From positions 92,811,848-92,875,847 of the forward strand of contig OY754334.1 in NCBI GenBank assembly GCA_963573305.1: DNA of 64,000 nucleotides. Direction: 5' to 3'. Each line of letters opens with the position of its first letter. Within the stretch, counting starts at the first letter, position 1. Below the pieces are notes generated by a model that worked only from the letters and a program-made list of their open reading frames with translations, made no database searches and had not been told where the DNA came from. The position numbers were made by a program, and so were the translations under genes. This document shows, piece after piece, positions 34,218-47,412 of the stretch. The DNA comes from Pyrrhosoma nymphula (Eukaryota > Arthropoda > Insecta > Odonata > Coenagrionidae).

Positions 34218-37200
34218 TCGGTACCATGCGTAGAAAAAATGAATAGGTACTAAAAAATGCAGGGGATAGCCGTACGCTTCGTTATAAACTGTGTAACATA
34301 TCCTCTGAAAAGACTAAGTTAGGAGCCGCTCGAGACTCGGAGGCTACAACGTATGCAGACTAAGACATTTCTGGGAAATCTTTTCACTTTTCCTCATATT
34401 ATTTACTCGCTATCAGATAAGTTCACAATAATCTCTAGCTCTTCTTATGTCGTCCAAAATAGAAGCAGTAGAAATACGATAGATGTGGAGTCCAAAGGCG
34501 AAATAACCCTTCTTCCCACGCTCTATTACATATCTAACGTAGAGAGGGACATTTTGGCACTCAGTAAATAATGCCATTCAATTCCGTCCTTTTTATCTTC
34601 CAATTTAGTTTTCATTGTCCCTTCTTTTAGGTGGCTGGCGATCGAACACCCTTCTTAACTTCATGGCCTTCCCATCTAAGTTCCTTGACCTGTTTCTGTG
34701 GTGTATAAATGCCTCGATTCCGAATGACGGTCTTAACGAAGGTATATGCTTCGTACTGATAATTATTATTCCGGTAATCTACATGATAAAGTAGCATCAA
34801 ATGTAAATTAGTAAATATATTCTATATTTCTACAGGTGCAGGTGCTTCTTCTTACCTATTTTTACTTACTGCGTTACCTATTCTATCTTACTTACTGCAT
34901 CTTTTTTTCTTGCGTATGCAGATGTCCGTCACATGATACAATGTAACAATCCTCAAATGATACAATGGTAACAATCCTTTATCATAGTTATATTTAATAT
35001 ATAATAATAATTATGGACTCACGTTCAAATTCATTGGATATGTTAGGAATAATCTTGGTGGGAAAATATCCTCTTATCGTTACATTTCCACCATATTTCC
35101 CTGATAAACTAAGAGATTTAACAAATGTATTCGTGATCAGATACAATAACTACAGACGGATGTACCAATGAAAATCATTCAATTGAGATTTTCGCTTACG
35201 AGCCGTGACGAAAGATAACGTACCCGATATGGAATTCACTAGCGTGCCTTTTTACGAGTTCATAGTGGCGCTACCGGGGAAAGACCGGTGTTCCCATCTC
35301 GCATCGTTCGCGGGGGCAACAGGTGGGGCGAAATAGCGCGTTTCCCGCCCTCTATCCTCCCCTTCTTTCTCCCACCCCCCTGGAAGCCCTCCTCCGAAAG
35401 TCTCTACTCCGCCTCCACTCCACCATTGCCCTGCCTCCCACGCCGGATCTTTCAATAGCTCTATGGACAAAGAGGATTCCTTCGGCGTTGTGGGGGGATG
35501 CCTAACCGTTCGCGAACGAGTCGCTCCCCGGGAAGAACGGCTCTTGACCTTCCCGATCCGCGGGAGAGTTGTTCATCCCGCGGCCGTTATTGCTAACTAG
35601 GTTACTGTACGGCGTGGTTGAAAGTGTCTGGGATGTAAGTTCAGCGATCGCTTCTTATTTTCTCTTTCCCTAGCTCGAACCCGTTAATTTATACCACTAT
35701 AATTTTGAGCTGATCAAGGAGGTCCATGAGGGATTTAAGTCTGAATGGAACATTGGAAACGTAGCCTTTTGATTCCCCGAATCTTGGATATAGAACTCGA
35801 GATTCGCAAGCTTAGATTGTCGCGTTTTACGCCTTTCCCATCTTACAGTTAGTAAGATATTTCCCTATCTGCCACAAGATCATTTAATTGAAAACTCTGG
35901 AATGATTAATTTTGATTTCCAATAGAATTATTAATGAATAATGGTGAAGCTTTTCAGTATATACATTTAGTTATTGAATGCAATATGTATTCTATTAATC
36001 AAAGTAGGGTAGGTTTTTAAATTTTCGTTTCCAAAATTTTCAGGAGTGAAATGGGAAACAGAATGACGAATGGTTGGGGGTCAATGTTCCGATTCCTCAC
36101 AATTGATTAAAAGATCGTAAATTTTTTGTAGACTTTTTTGTGAAAATCAAATCATATTCGTAATGTATCTAATAGCATAATTTGTTGGATGTTCCTCCAA
36201 TCCCTTCTTGTTCCTCCAATCCCTTATATCCCTCACGTAATGGCAGTAAATACGTACAGTCCTCATGGGTATGGCATACCATTTTTACTTTTTGATGCAT
36301 GACATCAATGAAAGTCTGCTCAAAGTGCAACCCTTTATGGCCACTATGAAACTGTTTCGTAATAGCATACTAAAACAAAACTTTTTTTTACTGTGTTACT
36401 AGTAAGAATATTATTGCGTGGCTGTATTATTCCCTGGGGCTATGATCACTCCTGTTAAAAGTGAGAACGCCTGTCCTGTTCTAATATTCTGAAATCAAAT
36501 TATCATTTAACCTCTCCAAAGCGGTCAATTAAATATGCAATAAATGTTAGTCCATCGCAACAAAATATTGGACTTCGTGTGAAAACGAGTAATTTTTTGG
36601 TATGATAATGTCATTGCTTCAGTTTAAACCATGTACTTTTCCATAGTAGAAAAAATGACATCATCATTTATTAGCATGTTGAGAGTCAAGAGAGTTTGCA
36701 CCATCGCCTTAGCCGCAAAGCTTTTTCTACTTTCATAATAGCACGCTATGTTTTCAGTCTAAATCATTCTGTTTCCAGGTGTTCAGGAGAAGCCAAAGCT
36801 TGCGGATATATAACAGGGAGAGTTCCATTCTTTTGGGAACCTTATTGTTATCCATCACGCATTCGAATTCCTTGCGACCAAATTTCGATGCCGCGACCTC
36901 CACGTTCGCCGTTCGCTATCGTTTTGTGCGGCGACGCGTTATGCAAAGCTGACCCGTAAGGTCACCCAAAAGACGTTTCCGTCTCTCGGGCCTCATGTAA
37001 GGAAGGAAGGTTAAGGGGCTCCGATTGCCTTGAGATTGTCCGCTGCTGGACCTTTATATAAAATTCGCCCCGTCGTTCCATGAATTATTCACGTATTTGT
37101 ATTTAAATGTCTCGCGTTTTGACGAAGAGCGAGCGCTTGTCCGGGCCGAAATCCTCTCTGCTGAATGCGATTGCTCCATCTCCTTCGGTTGCACCGAATT

Positions 37201-38124
37201 TTTCTTCTTTCACCGTGACCTCGATTCCGTGGTTGCACTGGCCTTTTGAGCTTGACAAAACGGCTTTTTATAACGCTTCACTTAAAGGTGAGAGGTTTGT
37301 ATGCAACCGTTTGATGCATCCTCTCGGAGCGTAACACGTGTCCACGAATGTGTCCAGCGTTGTGCGTCCCTGTGTACCGGCATTTATTTTGCTACGAGGT
37401 ATAATTCTTTTTTACCTGCGTTTCTCTTTTCAATCAGTTAAAGTAATATGCATAAATGTTTGCTACGGTATTTTCAAAATTCGACTATACCTTGCGGATG
37501 TTTGTATCTAGTGTTTTTTTGGTTGGGCAGCTAGACATTTCGGGGTGAATGAAGGAGCACACCTCAATTGGCTTATAGGTAATAAATATATTGTACGAAT
37601 TGGTAAAACTATATTGCACCCACATGAATGAATAAATTCTGCATTGGCCGAATGAAGAATGGATTAAGATTCTGATATATGGCGGCTAACTCAGCTTTGC
37701 TACTAAGGTCAACAATAACGACAGCGAGGAACGATAATCTAATTGTAATACTAATGATGTTTACCATGCTTCATTTCTGCCATTTGTCTTATGAAACAAC
37801 GCTCTGCATTGCCTACATTAGACCTATACGAGAATTGTCATTAGTATTTTTACTGCTGTTCATAAGGGTTCCGAAAAATGTATTCGTAGATATCCGTTCC
37901 TAAAAGGAATCGATGCCTCCAAAAATTAAATCCCGAAAAGATGATCTCCTTCTATACTACGTTTCCCCTTTTGAGATTTGGTAGCTTCCAGAATATAAGT
38001 TGAATGAGATTTTTATCGGTATTAATGCATATTGGGAGTGATGGAATGGCATTTCTTATCCCATACCCTGTTGCCGCTTATTTTTACGCATTCATTTGAC
38101 GTTCATTTCCGTTTCTTCCTCTAG
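34218..38124. other. Non-coding DNA upstream of the mam exon, probably intron
   Basis: Repeat-poor compared with the rest of the window. 35280-35620 and 36830-37330 are more G+C-rich and may hold regulatory DNA, but no exon is recognisable. Small direct duplications occur at 34933-34977 and 36189-36225. I searched the frames for the mastermind N-terminal basic helix and did not find it here or elsewhere in the window. Confidence 0.45.
38105..38124 (+). other. mam: Splice acceptor of the mam exon
   Basis: The pyrimidine-rich tract tttccgtttcttcctctag ends in AG at 38123-38124. Using it gives a continuous phase-0 frame beginning CAG CAG AAA. The alternative AG at 38127 would only drop one Gln. 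Confidence 0.8.
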
Positions 38125-40629
38125 CAGCAGAAATTCCTGAAGCGGACGGCGGAGGAGCTGGAGCCTCCAGGTGGACCTGGGGACGCCTTCGAGCCACCCT
38201 CGAAATTACATTGCTCCGGCCCCGGACACCCACATCAACCTCAGCAGCACCCGCACCAAGGTCAGGGCGGACCGAGCCAACCACACCAAGGCAACCAGCA
38301 GGGCCCGCCGCACCACAACCACCTGAACCAGGGCAACCCCCAGCAGCAACAGCAACAACAGCAGCAGGGGCAACAGCAGGGCCCACCCGGTCCGGGACAG
38401 GGGCAACAGGGCCAGAGGGGCGGCGAGGGCCTCACGAAGTTCTCCGTCGAGATCGTCCAGCAGCTCGAGTTCACCACATCGACCGCGAACTCGCAACCGC
38501 AGCAGATATCGACCAACGTGACGGTCAAGGCGCTGACCAACGCGTCCGTGAAGAGCGACGTCGGCGGCGGAAATGCCGGCACGCCAGGATCGGGGCCAGC
38601 GGGGGCCCCGGGTTCAGCGGGACCCCCGGGAGGCGGCGGCTGTGCCTCCCCAGCGACACCTAAGTCGGGGCCCGGTACGCCTTCCCGGGTGGGAGGGGGC
38701 CTCGGGTGCGTCGACATCGGCACCCTCGTCGAGTGCAAGCAGGAGCCCGGTGACAGCGAATTCGTGGACCTGGAGCAGTGTGCGGCGGCGCTGGAGAAGG
38801 ACGCGGCGGCCAACGGAGCCACCTTCCCCGGCTTCACCGACCTCATCGGGGACGACACGAGCGACGAGATCATCACGTCGGACGCTTTCAAGGATCTCAT
38901 TTCGGAGATTTCGGACTTCCACCCCGAGTTCATGCGGGAGTTCGACTTCGAGGAGAAGAGCGTGGACGGTCTGGCCGCCGCGGCGGCAGCCGCCAACAGC
39001 GTCGTTTTGGCGGCCGCCGCACAGGGCGGGGCGAACGCCAACGCGGGCGCGCCGGGTTCGGGGACGGGTGCCACTCCAGGGACGGGAAATGCCGGAGGCG
39101 GATCCGGTGGACAACAGGGGACGACCGGCGCGGGCGGACCGGGAAGCAACGTGGGTGCTGGCGGGAACAGCAACCAGGGGCAAGGTCCGGGAGCGCAGGG
39201 AAACGCGGGCACCAACGGCAGCCAGACTCCGCTGGCCAGCTCTGGGCAGCTGGTGCCTAAAGTGGAAGAGGGTGCGTGCACCCCGACTCCTGATCAGAAG
39301 GACCACCACCACCAGTCAGGGCACCACATGCTGGAGCAGGGGGGCGTCGTCGGGAAGGTGCCCACCTCCGTCGGCGGTGGTGCCGGGTCAGCCGCGGCTG
39401 GCTGCCTCAGCAATCACTCCAGCAACAGCAACCACAGTAACAGCGTCGGCAGTCCGCTCCTCCAAGGTGGGCCGCAGTTCTCTCCCCAACCGCAAGGGGG
39501 TATGTACGATGGCCCCCACGGACCCCAGCCTCCCTCTTCGCTCGCCAACAAGCAGGGGGGCCCACCACCTCCCCCTCACCCACACGGACCCCCGCACTCT
39601 CAAGGGAGGATGCCCTCATATCCCCCGAGCCTCGACTTCGGCAAGGCGGAGCTCAGTCCGGCAGCTCAGACGCTCAAGCAGATGGCGGAGCAGCACCAGC
39701 ACAAGACGCAGCAGATGGGAATGGGATTCGGTGGCCCGAATCACCCACCGTCGGGGCCGCAGCAGGCGGCGCCAAGGAACGCGAGGTCCCCTTACGCCGA
39801 GTTCCCCTTCGGGAGCGGGGGAGGAGGTGGCGGGGGCGGCGGAGGAGGTGGGGACTTCATGGGCAGCCCCGGCAGCGGACCCACGACTCCTCACGGTCCC
39901 CCACCTCAGTTCCTTTCGAAAGGAGGCGGGGCCGCCGGTGGTGCAGCATCTCCTTTCGGCAACCAGGAGGCGATCTTCGTGGCGGCTGCCGCCGCGGCGG
40001 CGGCAGCTCAGCAGGCTGGCTTTCAGGGCGGTGGGATGGAGGCCCAGAAGAGGCAGCAGGCCCTGCACCACTTCCACCAACAGCAGCAGCAACAACAACA
40101 GCAACAGCAGCACTCCCCTCAGCAGAAACCCCCGCCCGGCCTCGCGGCTTCCTCGCCCTCACCTTCGGGGGTCCCTGGAGGGATCCTCGGAGGCGGGGGC
40201 GGTCCCCCTCCGGGCTACGGGGGCGGTCAGCAAGGGGTCCCCGGGGGCGGAGGGGGAGCGGGAGGCCAGGGAGCGGGGCAGGGGGCGGGAGGGCCGCCGG
40301 GTGCGAAGCAGTTCTCGCACTACGGGGGCAGCCCGCAGCAGATGCAGGCCCACCCCGGCGCTTATCTGGTCAGGGGTCAGCCTGGTCAGCCCGGCGGTGG
40401 TCCTCCCCAGCATAGCCCGCAGCAGCAGCACCACCATCACCACTCCCACCCGCAGCAAGGTGTGCCGGGCGGTCCTGGCTCGGGTGCTGGTCAGCCGGGT
40501 CCAGGGCAGCAACAGCAGCAGTTCGGCAGGGGAACGCCGCCGAGGCCGCCGTCCCATCCGGGTCCAAACGGTCTGCAGATCAGTTCGGCGCAGCAGCTCC
40601 ACATCAGCCAAGCGGGTCCCCATCTTCAG
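38125..40629 (+). CDS. mam: mastermind (mam), large internal exon
   Basis: Encodes 835 residues in one open frame, exactly divisible by three, so both boundaries are phase 0. The product is the nuclear co-activator of Notch: Mastermind binds the CSL/Notch-intracellular-domain complex and recruits CBP/p300 (family knowledge). Visible order: a short basic start (QQKFLKRTAEELEPPGG); a Gln/His/Pro/Gly-rich segment with poly-Q near residue 75; a conserved block at 105-145 (KFSVEIVQQLEFTTS, then QPQQISTNVTVKALTN) that I recall as typical of insect Mastermind; a Gly/Pro linker; an acidic block at about 202-278 (FPGFTDLIGDDTSDEIITSD, then AFKDLISEISDFHPEFMREF); then long Gly, Ala, Gln and His runs. 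The basic N-terminal helix is missing and must lie on an upstream exon; the C-terminus must lie downstream. The segment is much richer in G+C than its surroundings. Large antisense and shifted frames across it are shadows. Confidence 0.9.
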
Positions 40630-40635
40630 GTAAAT
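40630..40635 (+). other. mam: Splice donor of the mam exon
   Basis: CAG|GTAAAT is a near-consensus donor at the phase-0 end of the exon. Reading through it would add only eight residues before a stop at 40654-40656. Confidence 0.8.
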
Positions 40636-41077
40636 GTTCTTTTATCTCGGTTGTAAGCCGCCCGTTACCGTCCTAGAATCTCAGAAAGTAGAAAAGGGAG
40701 TTGGTAACCTCAAAGGTACAATTCGAAAAATAGATTTTGTTGCCAATGTATTGGATTTATAAAAGTTCTGCGGTGAATAAATATTCGGAAGATATTTACG
40801 AAATAACTCGGGTCGGGCTTTGAGGTCGACTTTGGTGTCGATCTCTATTTTACCTTAGAAACTAGCAGCTCGAAAGTTATAAAATTATCCCGAAATCATC
40901 TTAGTTCTCCTGAATGCATTAGTCACCTGCCGTATCTTTTTTCCTGGAATGCTTTGCATTGAACTCAATCATTTGGTCGTGGGTGAAATTCTAATTAAAT
41001 GTCAAAAGCGAAGACTGGAATGTTGGGGCTGTAATTTTTTTAAAAATATCCTGCCACGACTTAATCTATTATTAAAG
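40636..41077. other. mam downstream intron, unassigned
   Basis: A+T-rich; no repeat or exon recognised. Confidence 0.4.
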
Positions 41078-41280
41078 GTGTTCTACCGGTTAGCGTAGAT
41101 TTTGGAAATTTCTTCTCTACTTTTCCGTCTCTTTTGCTACCATTCTAATTCTTTTTTAGGCTCACTCTCAACGTAGATCTTCTTTCTCTAGCAAATACTT
41201 CCACCTCTTGCCCTACAGTGCCAAGTATATATTCTTGCTTACCCTTTCCTTCCACCGAAACTTCACCATCCTTGTAAAGT
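41078..41280 (-). mobile_element. RTE-like family A fragment, decayed
   Basis: ggtgttctaccggttagcgt (tip) followed by minus-sense 3' UTR and tail domain pieces (cttaccctttccttccaccg; aaacttcaccatcctt). Confidence 0.55.
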
Positions 41281-41289
41281 AATCATTCA

Positions 41290-41410
41290 GGATTGAAATG
41301 GTGGAATTGTTCCATGATTGATGTAAAACACAGATGTTGGAGTTTTCCACAAATAATAGGCTTATTTAACAACTAGTTTCGACGTACTGCGTAATTATCA
41401 AGTCGTGATA
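41290..41410 (-). repeat. Dispersed repeat arm P4 (GAAACTAGTTGTT type)
   Basis: The minus strand reads cttgataattacgcagtacg, then tcgaaactagttgttaaata. This resembles the inner part of palindromes P2 and P3 (TGA-A block, short stem ACG...CGT, CGAAAC). Only one arm is present here. Confidence 0.5.
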
Positions 41411-43514
41411 TGTCTATATATTACTTCATAATGGCGTGCTACGTCAAATCCAGCCTTCAATTAAACCTATACTCGCGGAAAACTGCATTATCTGTGGTTT
41501 ACCTCCATTCTCCATCTTTCTCCATTCTCCAACACCTATGTCGGGCAATGATTTAACAGAACCTCTTCTTCTGTTAGTCTTATTCATTTACTTCATTTTC
41601 TTATTCAAAGCCATATGTTGTTTCATTCGGAAGGGTTGAAGGATTTATTCGTGTAGTCATATTCCAATGGTGAGACCCGTCATAGCCAATTCAAATAATA
41701 AATGGGCTTGTTCAGTACTAAATCTTTTCGCCAATGTCATTGTACTTATTAACGACTTCAGGTCCCATGTTCTCTTCCTCAATCAATCGCGTAACTCTGC
41801 GATATTTTTGAAGCTTAACGTACCCAAAAGACACGAATGATTTTCGTCGCGAAATAAACATATTATCATTATCTTGTCATCTTGGGTTTGCGTTGAAGGC
41901 ATTATTCATGGAGCCAAATATTTTAGTGTCTCCAATTTTATTTTTCTTCTCGCTAAAGATACATGCCAGGAATTGTTTTTACTTGCTAAATTATCAGATG
42001 CATAAATCCTTTGTTGTTATGTTAATGGCGGCTATTTTATTTCGTAAATCTCATAAACTGTATGTTTCGTGACCATGTATTCTTTCGATTTTCAATCACC
42101 TAATTCGTGTGGGAAATACGAGAACACAGCAAATAGAGTGAACCTCTTCTTGACTGCCATGCGCGAAATACCATTGATTAAATGAATCTTTCCCTGTGCT
42201 TTATCTAAATTTTTATTACAAATAGAGAAAATGTTAGCTTACTATTTGTCAACGAAATTCCTGTTTTTTATCCCAATATGTGCTCGAATTAATTTGAGTG
42301 CAGCGAGTATCGATTTGTTAGTGATTCGCCCTCATCTCTACGAAGAAAAAGCCTTCATAGGCTCACATCATAATAGGTTCTGTTTTGATTTCTTGGAATT
42401 AAGTGAAATTAGTTTTCGCATACCTAGTGCTGCTTCGCGGAATCGTGTGCACGTGATAAAGTAATTTATGCGAATGGTTCTATGGAGTCACAATAGCAGG
42501 TGAGATAAAATAGTGAATGGAGAAGTCTCGCGATTAATCATATGTGTGAGGATTTAATGCCGCTTGTAATTTTCGTCATTCACCTTATTAAGTATGAATG
42601 AGGTAGAATTAAATTTCTTCGTTGCTTTCTCATCGTTCCATGTGCCGTCACGACATGACTCCTTATATTTCAGCTCCCTTCCCTTCTTCCATCTGCTGTC
42701 CCGTGCTCTATTCTAGGACGCGGGAGACTACTGGGGGACATGTTGGCTGCTTAAGGACGGGAGCAAGCATTCAGGGAAATATTAAGCATTAACGGTGGCC
42801 GCGTTAGCTTAGTTTTTTTACTGTTTTCAGCGGTGTCAATGCCTCTCTCTGAGTATACACTTTCCTCATTGCTATCAAAATTCACTGCTAACCGGTGGAC
42901 TCACCCGTTCACGTTATCCTTTAAAACTGTTGCGTCATAAGGGTGGATTATATATAAGGCTGTTATAGTCAAATTTGGATCGATTTTCTTGTTTTTTTGA
43001 ATTTCCGAGGGGCCTCGTGGCGGAAAAGCTGCCTGTTGGGGTTTTATTTAAACTCACCAAATTTAGGAAAAATCGAAATATTTCAATGTCCATTCCTACA
43101 TGCGATTGAATGTTGAAAATTTCCCGAAAATCAGGCGAAATCCGGAAAATTACTCCGATAGAACCTTTAAAATTGACTCATGGGGGTGGAAATGTAGTGC
43201 TTACCATACTTTTTAGTATTTGAAACTATTAAAACACTACAATACTTTGTTACGGGCAGCTGCCCATTTACTAAACGGTGAATATAATATATCATTAACA
43301 TGTGTATTATAGTATGGAGCACGTCAATGCAGGAGCATAATACATTTAGGCTTTTTATTAGCTTGAACTGTTTTAACAGTTTCTATTTGAATGAGGCAGG
43401 AGAAAAAGATAAAAAAATACATGTCGATTACATTAGGAACACTATTGTAGGAATTGCCCATGATACAAAGTTAATAAATGACAAATTATTTTTACAGTCT
43501 TTATTATTAAGGTA
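41411..43514. other. mam downstream intron, unassigned
   Basis: No gene or repeat recognised. Short ORFs at 41436-41639 and 42231-42464 are A+T-rich chance frames. Confidence 0.35.
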
Positions 43515-43785
43515 CCTAATCTACTGGCAAGTTAGGTGAAAATGGAAGTGAGTAAAAATCCTCTACATTCTTACATGAGAAGGGCCTTGTCTACCAATAA
43601 TTTTTTTTTTTCATCTCAGCGTACCTCTTACCCTTTTTCATCCCGTGCATAAACCCATTCTCTTTCTTCCTCGGCCCGCAGATGCAACATCCTCCCCTCT
43701 ATTATGGTTCTAAAGAACCCCTTCCCCTTCATTACCTCGTCCAGCCACTTACTTTACTTCCCGCAATCTCATTCAATTTCACTAA
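43515..43785 (-). mobile_element. RTE-like family A fragment
   Basis: taatctactggcaagttagg (tip), gtgagtaaaaatcctctac, tttcatctcagcgtacctct, catcccgtgcataaacccat and tctctttcttcctcggcccg match the minus-sense A tail. Confidence 0.65.
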
Positions 43786-45589
43786 AAAAGCGTCGTTTGT
43801 GGGTTTTCCCAGGGTTTGGCGTGATTATGTGTAAAGAATGCAGCGCGTGTCGTGCCTTTCCGTTATTGTGTTCCACTATTTTTCTAGGGAAAGATTTGAC
43901 GCTTCTGGTCGGGCTTTGTTAGGCTTTATTTTTCACGGTCACCCGAGCCGATCGAATTCTAGCTCGGGGCCCGCCAGGCCCACACAGTCGCGGGGGTCCT
44001 CCCGATCTTCGATTGGGTCCCTATTAGGCGGGTGCACGCTCCATGCAACCCGCCTCCATGCTCTCAAACCGACCGTCGAAATGTATTTATTTTTTCCCGC
44101 CCGCCCCTTTCCTCCGAACTGGGGATGCCACGCCGACGCCGCTATTTTCGTTGCTCTGTTGCTTACCCTGTCGCCGCACCCTTAGCTTCTCTCCCCTTCC
44201 CCGCCCCTATCCATGCCCCCTTCCACCCCCTAACTCTGCTCGCCCTGTCCCTTCTTCGTCCCACCCGTGCGTCCCAATGGAGTCCCCAGGAATCGTGGCC
44301 AGTTGTTTGTGTTTACTACGGGGCTCTTCCACCGATTCAAAGCGTACGTTTGTTGGACACCTATTCCGAAAACGCCAATGCAGGCTTCTCGTCTGGACAC
44401 AGTCGTGGGCATATGGTGAGGGATAAACGACTTTATTTTGCATTAAAATCCATCAGTTCAGGCTTCATTTTGTGAAAATTGTATATAATCACATTAAAAT
44501 GCAGAGCGTAGTTTTCCGCAAAACTTGTGGAAAAGTAGGTGGTGCATTTTAATAATATTGAATTTTTGCAGTAATGTAGACAAATAATTGAACTTGAAGA
44601 GGGCGTTTTCAATTATCCAGTAAATATTTACGTAACCTTCACAATACTTAGTGCTGAATTGGTGTCCCAATACAGGCAATGCCTAAAAGAGATTAATTTG
44701 TCCTTACTTATTTGAAATGTAAAATGTGCTTGTAATGTTGATTCAACGGATAAATGTTCTTTAAGTCATATTATATGATTTTAGCAGTATATTTTGGGTT
44801 TTCGGTCTGATTTAAAAGGATATATTGACTCTAAGCTTCTTTTTCTTCTCTAAACGATCTAGTTTGTTGAACGTATGCATTTATCCTAGCACAGAGGTGA
44901 GTTATAATATTTTGAGGGATAAATCATGTAGGGATCAGTAAATCAGTGATGACGTGCGAACAAATGAGGTGGTAATATTTGTTTCCTTTTTTCGCTAAGG
45001 GAAACACTTTAGCGAATAACCATTTCTATGGACGATAACATTTTGTCATGTGTTTCATATTTCTATATTGGATTTCTATTCTAGATATTGCTATGGAAAG
45101 GAAAGATCTGTTAAATAGTTTAATTGGGCACCCACGAGCTTCCGGGCCGTATAGCTGGAAATTCTCATCGGTTCGTAACTTAAACACACCAAGGAAGTAG
45201 GTTTTGCTCCAGGTGATATTGTGCTCCTAGTCTTTGATCGGTTGCAATTTCGCCAGCCTTTTCTCATTTCTGCCGCAAGAGTGGTTGCTCCAGTTCGTCG
45301 GACCGTGACGTTTCGATTGTTTCCATTTCGTCGGGCAAAGTACGCTTAATTAACAGTAAACCCCGCTCACGCTTAACGGTATTCATGAAGCATTGACTTT
45401 GCCGAAGATTAAACCCTCGAATTTTCGGAAAGTTTGTAGTAATGGAATCATTTGGAAAATGAGTTTAAGTAAATGTGAGAAAAAAGAGGAAATAAACCAT
45501 TGGCAAAAGGATTGCGCTGATGATTAGGACCCTAAATGCGAATTGATAGGAGGAGTCTCATTTGTAGTGTGACGTTTTCCCTAAACCAG
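43786..45589. other. mam downstream intron, unassigned
   Basis: 43970-44330 is G+C- and pyrimidine-rich with overlapping low-complexity frames (up to 147 codons). Nothing recognisable. Confidence 0.35.
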
Positions 45590-46140
45590 GTTTCCGGAAC
45601 CATGACCGTCGTCCAGAATTCTTATTCTCTTCCATCCTGTACTGCTCTGACCAAATATTTTCATCTCCATCACCCTCCTCTACGTGCCCCCACCTCTAAA
45701 CCTCTTAATATGTCCTCCATCTATTTTTGTTTCCTTCTTTGAATCTCCGCCCCCAATGGCCTTTCTCCCCCTTCAATGTTCAACATTTCCTCGTTTATCT
45801 TCCTCGATACCCATGTTACTCTCACTATTTTTGTCCGCTCTCAAATCGCAAAATCCTCTAGTCTAACATAAGCACATCGTCTCATTGCCTCCGCTAAGTC
45901 TTCGAGCCATAGGCCCAAAGCTCCGAGCTATAGTTTTCGCAAATCTTTACTTTAATCTTTTGCTCAGAGTGAAGGATAACATGGCTTCGGGAAAGGTGGG
46001 AACACGGTGTAGACATTATCTATCAAATCCAATATTGTATCTATAAAATTCATAAAGAGCATACATCACTGAGTATGTTTTCAGCTGATTGGTAGGTCTA
46101 AAGACAGTCCTTACCCGATCTTCCATATTTCTGAGCTCTA
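45590..46140 (-). mobile_element. RTE-like family B fragments
   Basis: 45600-45955 is minus-sense B (cgtcgtccagaattcttatt, ctcttccatcctgtactgct, cgatacccatgttactctc). A separate B 3' tip (cagctgattggtaggtctaa, agacagtcc) lies at 46078-46140. Order and gap suggest two truncated pieces or an internally rearranged copy. Confidence 0.6.
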
Positions 46141-46165
46141 TGAATAAAACCATTCTGATGTGTTA

Positions 46166-46600
46166 ATAGAGTGTAGCGATTTATAGTGCAGACACATAGA
46201 CTCTGAGGGAAGAAGACGATTGATTATATGTTTCATGTTTGAGATTTTGACATGATGGTGTGGAGGAGAATGGAGAAAGTGCAATGGACGGAAAGGTAGA
46301 TGAACGAGGAAGTGCCCGGCGTGGTGGGAAAGGATAGGGAATTTCTAGAGAAGATAAGTAGGAGGCAGAGTAGGTGTTTGGAACGGGTGATGATTGGCGA
46401 AGGGATGTTGAAGGCCGTGATTGAGTGAGGATGTTGAATAAGCGGGGAAGAAAGAAAATAGGTTTTATAGACGGGATGAAGAGAGGTAGGACGTTTGGCG
46501 AGTTGAGGAATGAAAGCATGCAAGAAGACATAGGCGTGCGGCTGTGACAGTGTGTGTTCCTTTTCCATTGAAACATTCCTTAACCGGTGCATCACCTCTA
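46166..46600 (+). mobile_element. RTE-like family A fragment
   Basis: agagtgtagcgatttatagt, ggagaatggagaaagtgcaa, tggacggaaaggtagatgaa, cgaggaagtgcccgg, gatgttgaaggccgtgattg and gggatgaagagaggtaggac, then the tip ccttaaccggtgcatcacct. Several stops interrupt the frame. Confidence 0.75.
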
Positions 46601-47412
46601 ATATTGGAAAAAGAAAAATCTTTCGAATGCGTTATAGTTGTTTCGAATATTTTCTCCCCGGTGTCGTTCTCGTTCTGGAGAGAAGCTTCGAGAGCACGGG
46701 ACGCCTGGTCATGCCTTTCCCAGCCGTCTGTCTCCCTGCTCCCTCGTGTAGGAGCCTCCGTCTTGGTGCCGCGGCTTCTTCCGTTCTAGCCCCATCCCTA
46801 TCCTTTTCCTTCTTTCCCATTGAGACTGGTGGAGGGCACCTTCTACGTTGTCCCGAGTCGCCAACACCCGTCCCTCCTCCCCTTTCCTAGTTCTACGCTA
46901 TTCCCACCATCCCCCCTCCCTCCCTCCCTCCGCCTTCACCTCACCTCCCCTTGAGTCTGTCTTCCTCCCTGCCCTACCACAAAACTTGAACTCCCAAATA
47001 TTCTCCCTGCTTCCCCTTTTTCTCTCTTATACATATATATCTTCCTCCCTCCCGCCCTTCTTCTGTCTCACGCTCGCCCCTCTGTGCCCGCCATGCCTGG
47101 GGTGGGCGGCCCTCGTAGATACATTGGGACCCCGTTTCTCTTCCTTGCTCCTCGTCCCTTAACTTGTGCTTTCTTTCCCACGCGGTGTTGTCAAAGCTGT
47201 CCAGACTCTCCCGAAGAGTTTTTACAGCTTGTTATGAAGTCACGCTGGTAATGGTTCTGCCATGTTTGTGCCCCATATCCACTATAGTCCGTGCCGCATT
47301 TAGTTGACAGCATGGGCTCTTATGGCGATTTGTTTCCTTTGTTAATCTCGATTAGGCCAGAGATGCCATTTGCAGCAGGAAAATCGACATAAAGCCACTC
47401 AGCATACTAACT
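46601..47412. other. Unassigned, pyrimidine-rich at 46850-47160
   Basis: Low-complexity C/T-rich stretch; frames are Ser/Pro/Leu-rich. No gene recognised. Confidence 0.35.

Noticed and set aside
1..38124. The mastermind N-terminal basic helix exon
   Set aside because: I looked for an Arg-rich helix with the RRRIE-type pattern in the open frames upstream and saw none; it is probably outside the window or too short to detect by eye.
38262..39281. 339-codon minus-strand ORF and several other long frames over the mam exon
   Set aside because: They are antisense or shifted shadows of a G+C-rich repetitive coding exon; their Pro/Leu/Arg/Cys-rich peptides carry no domain, while the + frame has conserved Mastermind blocks and splice sites.
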